From the NCBI GenBank assembly GCA_005788205.1, contig SXYT01000015.1, positions 1 through 5,668 of the forward strand: a stretch of DNA of 5,668 nucleotides, read 5' to 3'. Every line of letters begins with the position of its first letter. The stretch's first letter is position 1. A program made the position numbers and the translations under genes. The notes beneath the pieces were generated by a model. The model was not told where the DNA came from. It searched no databases and saw nothing but the letters and a program-made list of their open reading frames with translations. Source of the stretch: Actinomycetota bacterium (GTDB taxonomy: Bacteria; Actinomycetota; Acidimicrobiia; Acidimicrobiales; Ilumatobacteraceae). Of this stretch, positions 1 through 4,669 are shown piece by piece.

Positions 1-131
1 CCCCACTTCTTCTCCAGCACGACATTGCGGCCCTTGGGTCCGAGGGTGACGCGCACCGCGTCGGCCAACTTGTTCATGCCTGCTTCGAGGCCGCGACGTG
101 CCTCTTCGTCGAACGCAATGAGCTTTGCCAT
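1..131 (-). CDS. groEL2: Chaperonin GroEL (60 kDa, GroEL2 type), N-terminal part, cut by window edge
   Basis: This is the start of the ATP-dependent cytosolic chaperonin that folds proteins inside a double-ring cage. Only the first 43 residues (of about 540 in the family) lie in the window; the rest is beyond position 1. The visible part contains the family hallmarks DEEARRGLE near residue 8 and VTLGPKGRNVVLEKKW at residues 28-43, which form part of the equatorial ATP-binding region. The match to mycobacterial GroEL2 is near identical as I remember it. The ATG at 131-129 is preceded by a strong Shine-Dalgarno GGAGG (143-139) at good spacing. The gene upstream on this strand is a sulfur carrier and not groES, so this looks like the stand-alone GroEL2 copy usual in actinobacteria. 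The upstream CIRCE-type sites imply HrcA heat-shock control. The '2' in the symbol is inferred from context; GroEL identity is certain. Confidence 0.96.
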   Translation of the reverse strand, partial: MAKLIAFDEEARRGLEAGMNKLADAVRVTLGPKGRNVVLEKKW

Positions 132-166
132 GGTCTTTCCTCCAGGTGTGGGGGTTTCGCTAGGGA

Positions 167-193
167 TTGTCACTCGGGCGAACCGAGCGCTGG
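167..193 (-). promoter_or_regulatory. Second, degenerate CIRCE-like site overlapping the first
   Basis: A second inverted repeat, TTGTCACTC-N9-GAGCGCTGG on the plus strand, matches the CIRCE consensus at 7/9 and 6/9 with the same 9-nt spacer. It overlaps the better site by 4 nt at 190-193 and lies between it and the groEL2 ribosome binding site. Its position and exact spacer suggest a tandem operator, but 13/18 matches leaves room for chance resemblance. Confidence 0.5.
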
Positions 194-216
194 CACTCTA
201 CCGAGGAGACTGCTAA
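190..216 (-). promoter_or_regulatory. CIRCE operator (HrcA binding site) upstream of groEL2
   Basis: An inverted repeat reads CTGGCACTC, a 9-nt spacer, then GACTGCTAA on the plus strand. The CIRCE consensus is TTAGCACTC-N9-GAGTGCTAA, so the arms match at 7/9 and 8/9 positions with exactly the canonical spacer. It lies 59 bp upstream of the groEL2 ATG. CIRCE is the operator of the heat-shock repressor HrcA, which classically controls groESL and groEL2 in actinobacteria. The site is seen directly; HrcA binding is inferred. A TAGAGT hexamer inside it on the minus strand could be part of the promoter, but I cannot place a convincing -35. Confidence 0.85.
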
Positions 217-235
217 TCCCACTACCCCGCCCCGG

Positions 236-276
236 GGCCTCACTCGAGTCGCCGCGGCTAGAAGCCGCCGGCGACC
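236..276. repeat. 41-bp direct repeat, copy 1 (intergenic)
   Basis: These 41 bases recur without mismatch at 298-338, a period of 62 bp with 21 unique bases between. This copy is non-coding and lies between the groEL2 control region and the sulfur-carrier gene. It contains the 8-bp palindrome ACTCGAGT (242-249) and a GC-rich hairpin (248-275). It looks like a tandem duplication of the 3' end of the sulfur-carrier gene, since the other copy contains that gene's last codons and stop. Confidence 0.95.
248..275 (-). terminator. GC-rich hairpin in repeat copy 1, candidate terminator
   Basis: The arms GTCGCCGCGGCT and AGCCGCCGGCGAC pair over 12 bp with one bulged base and a 3-nt loop. There is no T-tract, which is common for actinobacterial terminator-like hairpins. 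It sits between the sulfur-carrier gene and groEL2, both on the minus strand, so it could keep upstream transcription out of the heat-shock gene. Confidence 0.5.
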
Positions 277-297
277 ACACACACCCGTTCGGCCACA

Positions 298-338
298 GGC
301 CTCACTCGAGTCGCCGCGGCTAGAAGCCGCCGGCGACC
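298..338. repeat. 41-bp direct repeat, copy 2 (covers 3' end of sulfur-carrier gene)
   Basis: This is identical to 236-276. Positions 320-338 are the last codons and stop of the minus-strand sulfur-carrier gene (Val-Ala-Gly-Gly-Phe-stop plus one base), and the rest is its immediate downstream flank. As the copy joined to a functional gene end, it is probably the original and 236-276 the duplicate. Confidence 0.95.
310..337 (-). terminator. GC-rich hairpin spanning the sulfur-carrier stop codon
   Basis: This is the same hairpin as at 248-275, in repeat copy 2. Here one arm encodes the last codons of the sulfur carrier (Val-Ala-Gly-Gly-Phe), and the TAG stop (322-320) is at the loop. A stem over a stop codon can act as a terminator or as a 3'-end stabiliser of the mRNA; the sequence does not decide between them. 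No T-run follows. Confidence 0.45.
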
Positions 339-598
339 GCCGGGATGATCGAGACGGTGTCGCCGGCCTTGACCGGGGTGTCCAGACCCTGCAGATAGCG
401 GACATCGTCGTCGCTCACGAAGATGTTCACGAACTTGTGCAAATCGCCGTTGCCGTCGAACAGCCGCTCGGCGAAACCGTTGTGCCGGGAGTTGAGCCCG
501 TCCAGCACCTCTTTCAGAGTGGTGCCCTCCACCTCGACGGTGGATGCTCCGCCGGAGATCGGGCGCATGGTGGTGGGGATTCGAACGGTCACGGCCAT
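320..598 (-). CDS. Ubiquitin-like sulfur carrier of the MoaD/ThiS/CysO family
   Basis: This is a 92-residue beta-grasp sulfur carrier. In this family the C-terminal Gly-Gly is adenylated and converted to a thiocarboxylate that donates sulfur to cysteine, molybdopterin or thiamine synthesis. The protein opens MAVTVRIPTTMRP, has HKFVNIFVSDDDVR at residues 54-67, and ends PAVAGGF. Overall it most resembles M. tuberculosis CysO (about 93 residues, also FVNIYVN and AVAGG), which serves CysM in cysteine synthesis. Unusually, a Phe follows the Gly-Gly, so the tail would have to be trimmed before activation. The reading frame upstream of 598 stays open but is not conserved-looking; ATG 598 fits the CysO start. 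No Shine-Dalgarno is visible, and a -10-like TAGGGT lies 7 nt upstream, suggesting a leaderless mRNA. No cysM or mec gene is adjacent, so CysO rather than MoaD is inferred from similarity alone. Confidence 0.88.
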   Translation of the reverse strand: MAVTVRIPTTMRPISGGASTVEVEGTTLKEVLDGLNSRHNGFAERLFDGNGDLHKFVNIFVSDDDVRYLQGLDTPVKAGDTVSIIPAVAGGF

Positions 599-605
599 GC
601 AGCGA

Positions 606-611
606 ACCCTA
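606..611 (-). promoter_or_regulatory. Putative -10 box for the sulfur-carrier gene (leaderless)
   Basis: TAGGGT on the minus strand fits TANNNT and ends 7 nt before the ATG at 598, so the ATG would lie at the expected transcription start. No good -35 is visible. Confidence 0.4.
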
Positions 612-654
612 CCGATTCGCCGGGGATTCACCACCGGGCCCGCCATTGCATCCG

Positions 655-660
655 TATCGT
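655..660 (+). promoter_or_regulatory. Putative -10 box for glycerate kinase (leaderless)
   Basis: TATCGT on the plus strand ends 6 nt before the GTG at 667, which places the start codon at about +1. No ribosome binding site and no clear -35 are seen. It shares the 68-bp divergent region with the sulfur-carrier promoter. Confidence 0.4.
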
Positions 661-666
661 GGCGGC

Positions 667-1677
667 GTGCGGGTGCTGGCTGCGAGCGACAAGTTCAAGG
701 GCACGCTCACGGCCGCCCAGGCGTGCGCTGCAATCGGTCATGCGTGCTGGGAACTCGGCATCGACTGCACCGAGATGCCGATGGCCGACGGAGGCGAGGG
801 CACCCTCGCGATTCTCGGGGGGCCAAACCGGCGCACCACAGTGACTGGCCCGCTCGGCGACCCCGTCGAGGCCGAGTGGCACCTCAGCAACGGGGTCGCG
901 GTGATCGAGATGGCAAGAGCCTCGGGTCTCGCACTGGTCGGCGGCGCAGAGGGCAACGACCCCGTCGCTGCCAGCACCCAGGGCACCGGCGAGCTCATCG
1001 ACACCGCACTCGACTTCGGTGCACGCAAGATCATCGTGTGCCTCGGCGGGTCCGCCACCACCGACGGCGGATACGGCGCCTTGCGCGCAATCAGCACCCC
1101 GGCACGGCTGAAGGCGGTGGAGTTCCTGGTCGCGTGCGACGTCGAGACCCTCTTCGTGGATGCGGCCGGGGTGTTCGCACCGCAGAAGGGTGCAAGCCCC
1201 GCTCAGGTTCGCCTGCTGCGCGGCCGCCTGGAACGTCTCGCCCAGCTCTACGGATCAGAGCACGGCATCGACGTGACCTCCATCCCCGGCAGCGGCGCCG
1301 CGGGCGGTCTCGCGGGCGGTCTCGCGGCACTCGGCGCCACGCTCCTGCCCGGGTTCGACATCGTCGCCGAGGAGACCGGCTTCGACGAGGCAGTGAGGGC
1401 GCACGACCTCGTCATCACCGGCGAGGGACTGCTGGATGCCACCAGTTTCGACGGCAAGGTCGTGGGGAGCGTGCGCGACTACGCGGCAGAGGCAGGCGTG
1501 CCCGTCCGTGCGGTTGTCGGCGACATCGACCCGGACACCGAACCGGGCGACATCGCCTCCGTGAATGCACGGTCACTCACCGCCGAGCACGGCCGGGACG
1601 AGTCGATTAACCAGACGATGCGCTGCATCGAGGAGACCGTCACCGGTCTGCTGCGCGGGTTCCGCGAGGGGAACTGA
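667..1677 (+). CDS. glxK: Glycerate kinase (GlxK/GarK family)
   Basis: This cytosolic kinase phosphorylates D-glycerate with ATP, feeding glyoxylate or glycerate carbon into glycolysis. The product is 336 residues. Visible family motifs, in order, are SDKFKGTLTAAQA (8-20), PMADGGEGTL (38-47), GPLGDPVEAEW (61-71), CLGGSATTDGGYG (125-137), CDV (157-159), VFAPQKGASPAQV (169-181), GSGAAGGLAGGLAALG (208-223) and LVITGEGLLD (248-257). The segment between DGGYG and CDV is shorter than in the roughly 375-residue enterobacterial enzymes; as I recall, mycobacterial Rv2205c-type proteins are also short there. The start is GTG 667, chosen because the protein must begin just before LAASDKFKG; GTG 673 is an alternative. 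Neither has a Shine-Dalgarno, and a -10-like TATCGT six bases upstream suggests leaderless expression. The gene diverges from the sulfur carrier and converges on the LytR_C gene. Whether the product is 2- or 3-phosphoglycerate cannot be read from the sequence. Confidence 0.93.
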   Translation: MRVLAASDKFKGTLTAAQACAAIGHACWELGIDCTEMPMADGGEGTLAILGGPNRRTTVTGPLGDPVEAEWHLSNGVAVIEMARASGLALVGGAEGNDPVAASTQGTGELIDTALDFGARKIIVCLGGSATTDGGYGALRAISTPARLKAVEFLVACDVETLFVDAAGVFAPQKGASPAQVRLLRGRLERLAQLYGSEHGIDVTSIPGSGAAGGLAGGLAALGATLLPGFDIVAEETGFDEAVRAHDLVITGEGLLDATSFDGKVVGSVRDYAAEAGVPVRAVVGDIDPDTEPGDIASVNARSLTAEHGRDESINQTMRCIEETVTGLLRGFREGN

Positions 1678-1685
1678 CCGGAGGA

Positions 1686-2297
1686 TCAGCCCGCGGGCGG
1701 GACCGTGGTGGTGGCTGCTCCGCCGTTCGGGGTGCCGGTCACGCCGGGCAGCGGCTTGTTCGACAGGTCCTGGCCGAGAAGGACCAGGACACATGCCTCA
1801 CCGAGGGACCCCGTCTCGAGCGGGACAGGGCTGGGCATGGCACCGGTGTCCACATTGCCGCCGAGCACGGAGACGACATCAGCGGCGGCCTGCTCGCAAC
1901 CGGCCAGGTAGAAGACGCCGGTCTTGGCCCGCTTCGGGGTGCCCGGGGCCACGTTCAGGGCCGGCTGGACCACAAAGTTGACGGCCTGGAGATTGGTCGT
2001 CATCGTGCCCGCACTGCCGGCGATCCCCGAGGAGTTGGCAACCTGGATCTTGAACGAGCCCCGGTTGAACGGCGGGGGTGTGGTGGGCGTGGCGTCGTTC
2101 GGGTCGGCGGGTGCCGCGGTGTCGGACGGCTGGTCCGTGTTGGTACCGGGCGTCACGGTGGACCCGCCGTCGTTGCGGACGTCGCGGAGGATGAGAAAGC
2201 CGAGCACGAGGGCGACGACGGCGACGACCGCTCCCATCGTGCCGGTGTTCGGCAGGGACACCGAGGGTCTGGATCCGCGGGGGCGTTGCTGGCTCAT
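1686..2297 (-). CDS. LytR_C-domain membrane-anchored protein
   Basis: The product is a 203-residue protein with a short basic, Pro/Ser-rich cytoplasmic N-terminus, one transmembrane helix at about residues 20-37 (GTMGAVVAVVALVLGFLILR), and a Thr/Pro/Asp-rich linker to about 80. A LytR_C-type domain follows, beginning FKIQVANSSGIAGSAG (82-97) and including TGVFYLAGCEQAAADVVSVLGG, then a Pro/Thr-rich tail. Two cysteines in the external part (AGCEQ and GEACVL) could form a disulfide. LytR_C domains occur at the end of LytR-CpsA-Psr cell-wall ligases and, in mycobacteria and relatives, as small stand-alone envelope proteins such as Rv0431 and VirR. A cell-envelope role is inferred; no catalytic residues are seen. 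ATG 2297 is preceded by a perfect AGGAGG (2310-2305) with a 7-nt spacer, so the start is firm although the frame continues upstream. Its stop lies 8 bp from the stop of the convergent glycerate kinase gene. Confidence 0.87.
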   Translation of the reverse strand: MSQQRPRGSRPSVSLPNTGTMGAVVAVVALVLGFLILRDVRNDGGSTVTPGTNTDQPSDTAAPADPNDATPTTPPPFNRGSFKIQVANSSGIAGSAGTMTTNLQAVNFVVQPALNVAPGTPKRAKTGVFYLAGCEQAAADVVSVLGGNVDTGAMPSPVPLETGSLGEACVLVLLGQDLSNKPLPGVTGTPNGGAATTTVPPAG

Positions 2298-2331
2298 GAG
2301 ATGACCTCCTGGGTTCTCGTGGTCTCGGGAC

Positions 2332-2337
2332 ACGGTA
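2332..2337 (-). promoter_or_regulatory. Putative -10 box for the LytR_C gene
   Basis: TACCGT on the minus strand fits TANNNT and would start transcription near 2325, giving a leader of about 28 nt that contains the AGGAGG ribosome binding site. The -35 region is poor. Confidence 0.3.
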
Positions 2338-2384
2338 GTGGGCATTTTCCGCACTCACGGGGCATCATGAGTTCGGCGAGCACC

Positions 2385-2409
2385 GAAACCCGCGTGAAAC
2401 AAGGGTTTC
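2385..2409 (-). terminator. Hairpin just downstream of tRNA-Thr, candidate terminator
   Basis: A 7-bp perfect stem (GAAACCC at 2385-2391 with GGGTTTC at 2403-2409) encloses an 11-nt loop. It starts 6 nt past the tRNA CCA end on the minus strand. The position suits tRNA transcript termination, but the stem is modest and there is no clear T-run. Confidence 0.35.
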
Positions 2410-2415
2410 CCGCAT

Positions 2416-2490
2416 TGGAGCCGAATGTGGGGATTGAACCCACGACCTACCGCTTACAAGGCGGTTGCTCTACCACTGAGCTAATTCGGC
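2416..2490 (-). tRNA. tRNA-Thr (anticodon TGT), CCA encoded
   Basis: The minus strand folds into a complete cloverleaf of 75 nt including CCA. The acceptor is GCCGAAT pairing with ATTCGGC, the D stem GCTC/GAGC, the anticodon stem ACCGC/GCGGT with loop CTTGTAA, the variable loop AGGTC, and the T arm GTGGG-TTCAATC-CCCAC. The discriminator is T, followed by an encoded CCA (2418-2416). Anticodon TGT reads threonine ACA and related codons. It lies between the rlmB and LytR_C genes and appears to have its own -10 box upstream. Confidence 0.97.
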
Positions 2491-2501
2491 AGGACGATTT
2501 C

Positions 2502-2507
2502 ATCCTA
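2502..2507 (-). promoter_or_regulatory. -10 box of the tRNA-Thr promoter
   Basis: TAGGAT on the minus strand ends 11 nt before the tRNA 5' end and predicts a start near 2495 with a leader of about 5 nt, typical for a tRNA. The -35 area (about 2525-2533) has no good TTGACA match, so only the -10 is called. Confidence 0.5.
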
Positions 2508-2561
2508 CGCTCCGCACCCGTTGCCCCGCACAGGGACATCACGGGGATGCGATGCACTGAC

Positions 2562-3491
2562 CTACTTCTGCAGGCGGACGCGCGCGACCTCGTAGGTCGC
2601 GAGTGCCGCCGCGGCGGACACGTTCAGCGATGACACCTGGCCGAGCATCGGGATGTTCACCACTGTGTCGCACCTGTCCTTGACCAGCCTCGACAGGCCG
2701 GACCCCTCCGCACCGAGCACGATGCAGATGCCCTCTGCCGCGAGCTTGCCGATGTCGAACAGGGAGTCCTTGCCGCCGTCATCCAGGCCGACGACCCAGA
2801 TTCCTTTCGCCTTCATCTGGTTGATCGCCGTGGGCAGGCCGGACACGAGCGACATCGGCACGTGCTCCACCGCACCTGCGGCTGCCTTCGCCACCGTGGG
2901 GGTGACGTGCACGGTGCGGTGCTTCGGCAGCACCACGCCGGTCACGCCGGCACCGTCGCAGCAGCGCAGAAGCGCACCGAGGTTGCCGGGGTCCGTCACG
3001 CCGTCGACGGCGACCAGGAACGGGCGCACGCTCTTCGTGCCGCGCAGCATCTCGCCGAAGTCGGCCTCCGGCACCTCCGCGGCGAACGCGATGACGCCCT
3101 GCGGTGCCTCGCTGCGGGCCTTGTCCTCGATCTTGCGCCGCGGCACCTCGAGGATCGTCACGCGCTGGGCGTGGGCGAGCTCCTCGATGTCCTCGATGAT
3201 CGGGGCGGTGTCGATGTCGGCGGCCATCCAGATCTCGCGCACCTTGCGGCGCTGCGCGATGAGGAGCTCGCGGACCGCCTGGCGGCCCTCGACCTGCTCG
3301 CCCCCGAGACCCTTGTCCTTCACGGGCGCCTTCACGCCCTTCTTGTCGTCGATCATCCGGCGCGGGCCGCCGACGCGCACCGGCTTCGACGTGCGCGCGG
3401 AGGCGCCGCGGGTGGCCTTGCCGGAGTGGCGGCCGCGCCCGGAGGCCGCGCCTCCCCTGCCTGCGGGTGTTCCGCCGCGTCGTGCTGCCAT
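2562..3491 (-). CDS. rlmB: 23S rRNA (guanosine-2'-O)-methyltransferase, TrmH/SpoU family (RlmB-type)
   Basis: This enzyme transfers a methyl group from SAM to a ribose 2'-OH of 23S rRNA; in E. coli RlmB the target is G2251. The product is 309 residues. Residues 1-62 are a disordered, Arg/Lys/Gly-rich extension, as in actinobacterial homologues and probably RNA-binding. The substrate-binding domain begins at EQVEGRQAVRELL (65-77). The SPOUT domain carries motif 1 DGVTDPGNLGALLR (163-176, with catalytic-type Asn170 and Arg176), motif 2 VLGAEGSGL (258-266) and motif 3 IPMLGQVSSLNVSAAAAL (280-297), which form the trefoil-knot SAM site. ATG 3491 is supported by AAGGAG (3504-3499) inside the end of ispF; only one base separates the ispF stop from this ATG, so translation is probably coupled. 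The exact rRNA target is inferred from the family; another TrmH-type target is possible. Confidence 0.93.
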   Translation of the reverse strand: MAARRGGTPAGRGGAASGRGRHSGKATRGASARTSKPVRVGGPRRMIDDKKGVKAPVKDKGLGGEQVEGRQAVRELLIAQRRKVREIWMAADIDTAPIIEDIEELAHAQRVTILEVPRRKIEDKARSEAPQGVIAFAAEVPEADFGEMLRGTKSVRPFLVAVDGVTDPGNLGALLRCCDGAGVTGVVLPKHRTVHVTPTVAKAAAGAVEHVPMSLVSGLPTAINQMKAKGIWVVGLDDGGKDSLFDIGKLAAEGICIVLGAEGSGLSRLVKDRCDTVVNIPMLGQVSSLNVSAAAALATYEVARVRLQK

Positions 3492-3492
3492 G

Positions 3493-3978
3493 TCAGGACT
3501 CCTTGATGATGATCGCGGACGCCAGGCACATGATGCCCTCACCGCGACCGATGGCACCGAGTCCCTCCGCGCGGCGGCCCTTCACCGTGACGGGGGCTCC
3601 AGCGGAGGCTGACAACCTATCGGCCATCTCTGCGCGGTGCGGTGCGATGCGCGGTGCCTCGCACACCACGCTGCAGTCGATGTTCCCGATCCTCCAGCCC
3701 GCGGCACGCAGCCGTGACGCCACGTCCGCGAGGATCGCGAGCGAGTCAGCGCCCTTCCATGCGGGGTCCGTGTCCGGGTAGTGCTCGCCGATGTCACCCA
3801 TGGCGGCCGCACCGAGCAGGGCATCGGCGGCTGCATGTGCGATCACGTCGGCGTCGCTGTGGCCGACGAGCGTGCGCTCCCCGGGGAACACCACGCCCCC
3901 GAGGACGAGCGTGCGGCCCTCTTCGGGCACATCGGCGAAACGGTGGATGTCGAACCCCTGGCCGACGCGGATGTCCAT
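3493..3978 (-). CDS. ispF: 2-C-methyl-D-erythritol 2,4-cyclodiphosphate synthase
   Basis: IspF catalyses the fifth step of the MEP isoprenoid pathway, cyclising CDP-methylerythritol phosphate to MEcPP with release of CMP. The product is 161 residues, the normal family length, and works as a trimer. The N-terminal GQGFDIHRF supplies metal ligands Asp10 and His12; VGHSDADVIAHAAADALLGAAAMGDIGEHYPDTDP follows in separate conserved blocks at residues 38-72, with the third ligand His48. GADS is at about 75-78. Near the C-terminus, where E. coli has KATTTEKLGFTGRGEG, this protein has VKGRRAEGLGAIGRGEG: the Thr pair that contacts the nucleotide diphosphate is replaced by Arg-Arg, while GLG and GRGEG are kept. 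The ATG follows the ispD stop by 12 bp, with a GAGG at that stop as ribosome binding site. It sits in the ispD-ispF-rlmB operon. Confidence 0.96.
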   Translation of the reverse strand: MDIRVGQGFDIHRFADVPEEGRTLVLGGVVFPGERTLVGHSDADVIAHAAADALLGAAAMGDIGEHYPDTDPAWKGADSLAILADVASRLRAAGWRIGNIDCSVVCEAPRIAPHRAEMADRLSASAGAPVTVKGRRAEGLGAIGRGEGIMCLASAIIIKES

Positions 3979-3990
3979 TGCCGCCGTCCC

Positions 3991-4641
3991 TCAGGCCTCT
4001 GCCTTGTTGCCGGCCTGCACGTGGGCGCGGGCCCACTCGAGGTCGTCGATCTCGGTGATCTTGCGGTTCACGTGCTCGCCGTCGACCACACGGACTTCCC
4101 CGCCGTTGTTCTCCACGAGTGTCGCGTCGTCGGTGCCCTCGCCTCCTGCTGCGTGCGCGCGTCGCAGCGACGACGCACGGAAGGCCTGCGGGGTCTGGAC
4201 GGCACGCAAGGTCTCGCGGCGCGGCGTGGCCACGACCACGTCGGATTCGTTCACCTGCTTGATGGTGTCGGTCACGGGAATGCCCGGCACTGCCGCGTCG
4301 GCCCCGTCCACCACGGCACCGATGACCCGGTAGAAGACCGACGCGCTCGCGAAGGGACGCGCGGCATCGTGCACGAGGATGATGGTGGCCTCGTCCGGCA
4401 CGGCGGCGAGACCGCGGCGGACCGACTCTGACCTCGTCGCGCCCCCCTCGACCTCACCGGGGGAATTCACACTCCCGGCCGGGACCACGGTGACGACCCC
4501 GAGTGAGTGCCGGCGCGCCTCGTCGACCGCCCAGTCGACGACCCTGCGGTCACCGAGGCGCTCGAACTGCTTCGCACTGCCGAACCTGAGACCCGAGCCA
4601 GCGGCGACGACAATAGTCCACACTTTCTCTTCTCCGACCAT
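3991..4641 (-). CDS. ispD: 2-C-methyl-D-erythritol 4-phosphate cytidylyltransferase
   Basis: IspD transfers CMP from CTP to methylerythritol phosphate, the third MEP-pathway step, two steps before IspF. The product is 216 residues, slightly short for the family (about 225-240). It has the Gly-rich nucleotide loop VVAAGSGLRFGSAKQF (11-26, with Arg19 and Lys24), GGATRSESVRRGL (67-79), ILVHDAARPF (88-97, Asp92 for metal), IPVTDTIK (121-128), TLRAVQTPQAF (144-154), TDDATLVE (170-177) and a substrate Lys near 194 (NRKITEIDDL). The nucleotide loop is about two residues shorter than in E. coli and lacks the usual Pro before Lys-Gln. The start is uncertain. ATG 4641 gives MVGEEKVWTIV but has no Shine-Dalgarno; GTG 4623, giving MWTIVVAAG, has GGAGAAG (4635-4629) at good spacing. 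It is the first gene of the minus-strand operon with ispF and rlmB. Confidence 0.94.
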   Translation of the reverse strand: MVGEEKVWTIVVAAGSGLRFGSAKQFERLGDRRVVDWAVDEARRHSLGVVTVVPAGSVNSPGEVEGGATRSESVRRGLAAVPDEATIILVHDAARPFASASVFYRVIGAVVDGADAAVPGIPVTDTIKQVNESDVVVATPRRETLRAVQTPQAFRASSLRRAHAAGGEGTDDATLVENNGGEVRVVDGEHVNRKITEIDDLEWARAHVQAGNKAEA

Positions 4642-4654
4642 GATCGAAGGGTAG

Positions 4655-4660
4655 TACTGT
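4655..4660 (+). promoter_or_regulatory. Putative -10 box of the CRP-family gene (leaderless), in the divergent ispD/CRP spacer
   Basis: TACTGT on the plus strand ends 9 nt before the ATG at 4670. The only Shine-Dalgarno-like AGGAG (4663-4667) is 2 nt from the ATG, too close to function normally, so a leaderless start is the simpler reading. An overlapping TACTAC on the minus strand (4656-4651) could serve ispD, making head-to-head -10 boxes. No strong -35 is seen on either strand. Confidence 0.4.
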
Positions 4661-4669
4661 GCAGGAGAT

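Noticed and set aside
236..338. Possible CRISPR or phage attachment-site repeats
   Set aside because: There are only two copies, one including a gene's 3' end, with a single 21-bp spacer and no cas or integrase gene. Tandem duplication explains them better.
167..844. Long open frame on the plus strand over the repeat region and the sulfur-carrier gene
   Set aside because: It runs antisense to the recognisable CysO-like gene and through the groEL2 operator and hairpin repeats; its Arg/Pro-rich translation has no family features. It is a high-GC shadow.
423..1610. 395-codon open frame on the plus strand
   Set aside because: It overlaps glycerate kinase in another frame and yields low-complexity Arg/Gly/His-rich protein, typical of out-of-frame reading in high-GC DNA.
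1689..1698. Perfect palindrome GCCCGCGGGC near the LytR_C stop
   Set aside because: It is within coding sequence with no loop bases; palindromes of this kind are frequent at this GC content.
1879..2358. 159-codon minus-strand frame overlapping the LytR_C gene
   Set aside because: Its Arg-rich translation is a frame shadow; the LytR_C frame has a transmembrane helix, a domain match and a perfect Shine-Dalgarno.
2416..2490. tRNA gene as an integration site for a mobile element
   Set aside because: No duplicated tRNA 3' end, integrase or foreign-looking DNA is seen on either side within the window.
2523..2547. Weak stem CCCCG/CGGGG after rlmB as a terminator
   Set aside because: Only 5 bp with a 13-nt loop and no T-run; not distinguishable from chance in high-GC DNA.
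2653..3612. Long plus-strand open frame opposite rlmB
   Set aside because: rlmB on the minus strand carries all SPOUT motifs; the opposite frame has no recognisable domain and no ribosome binding site.
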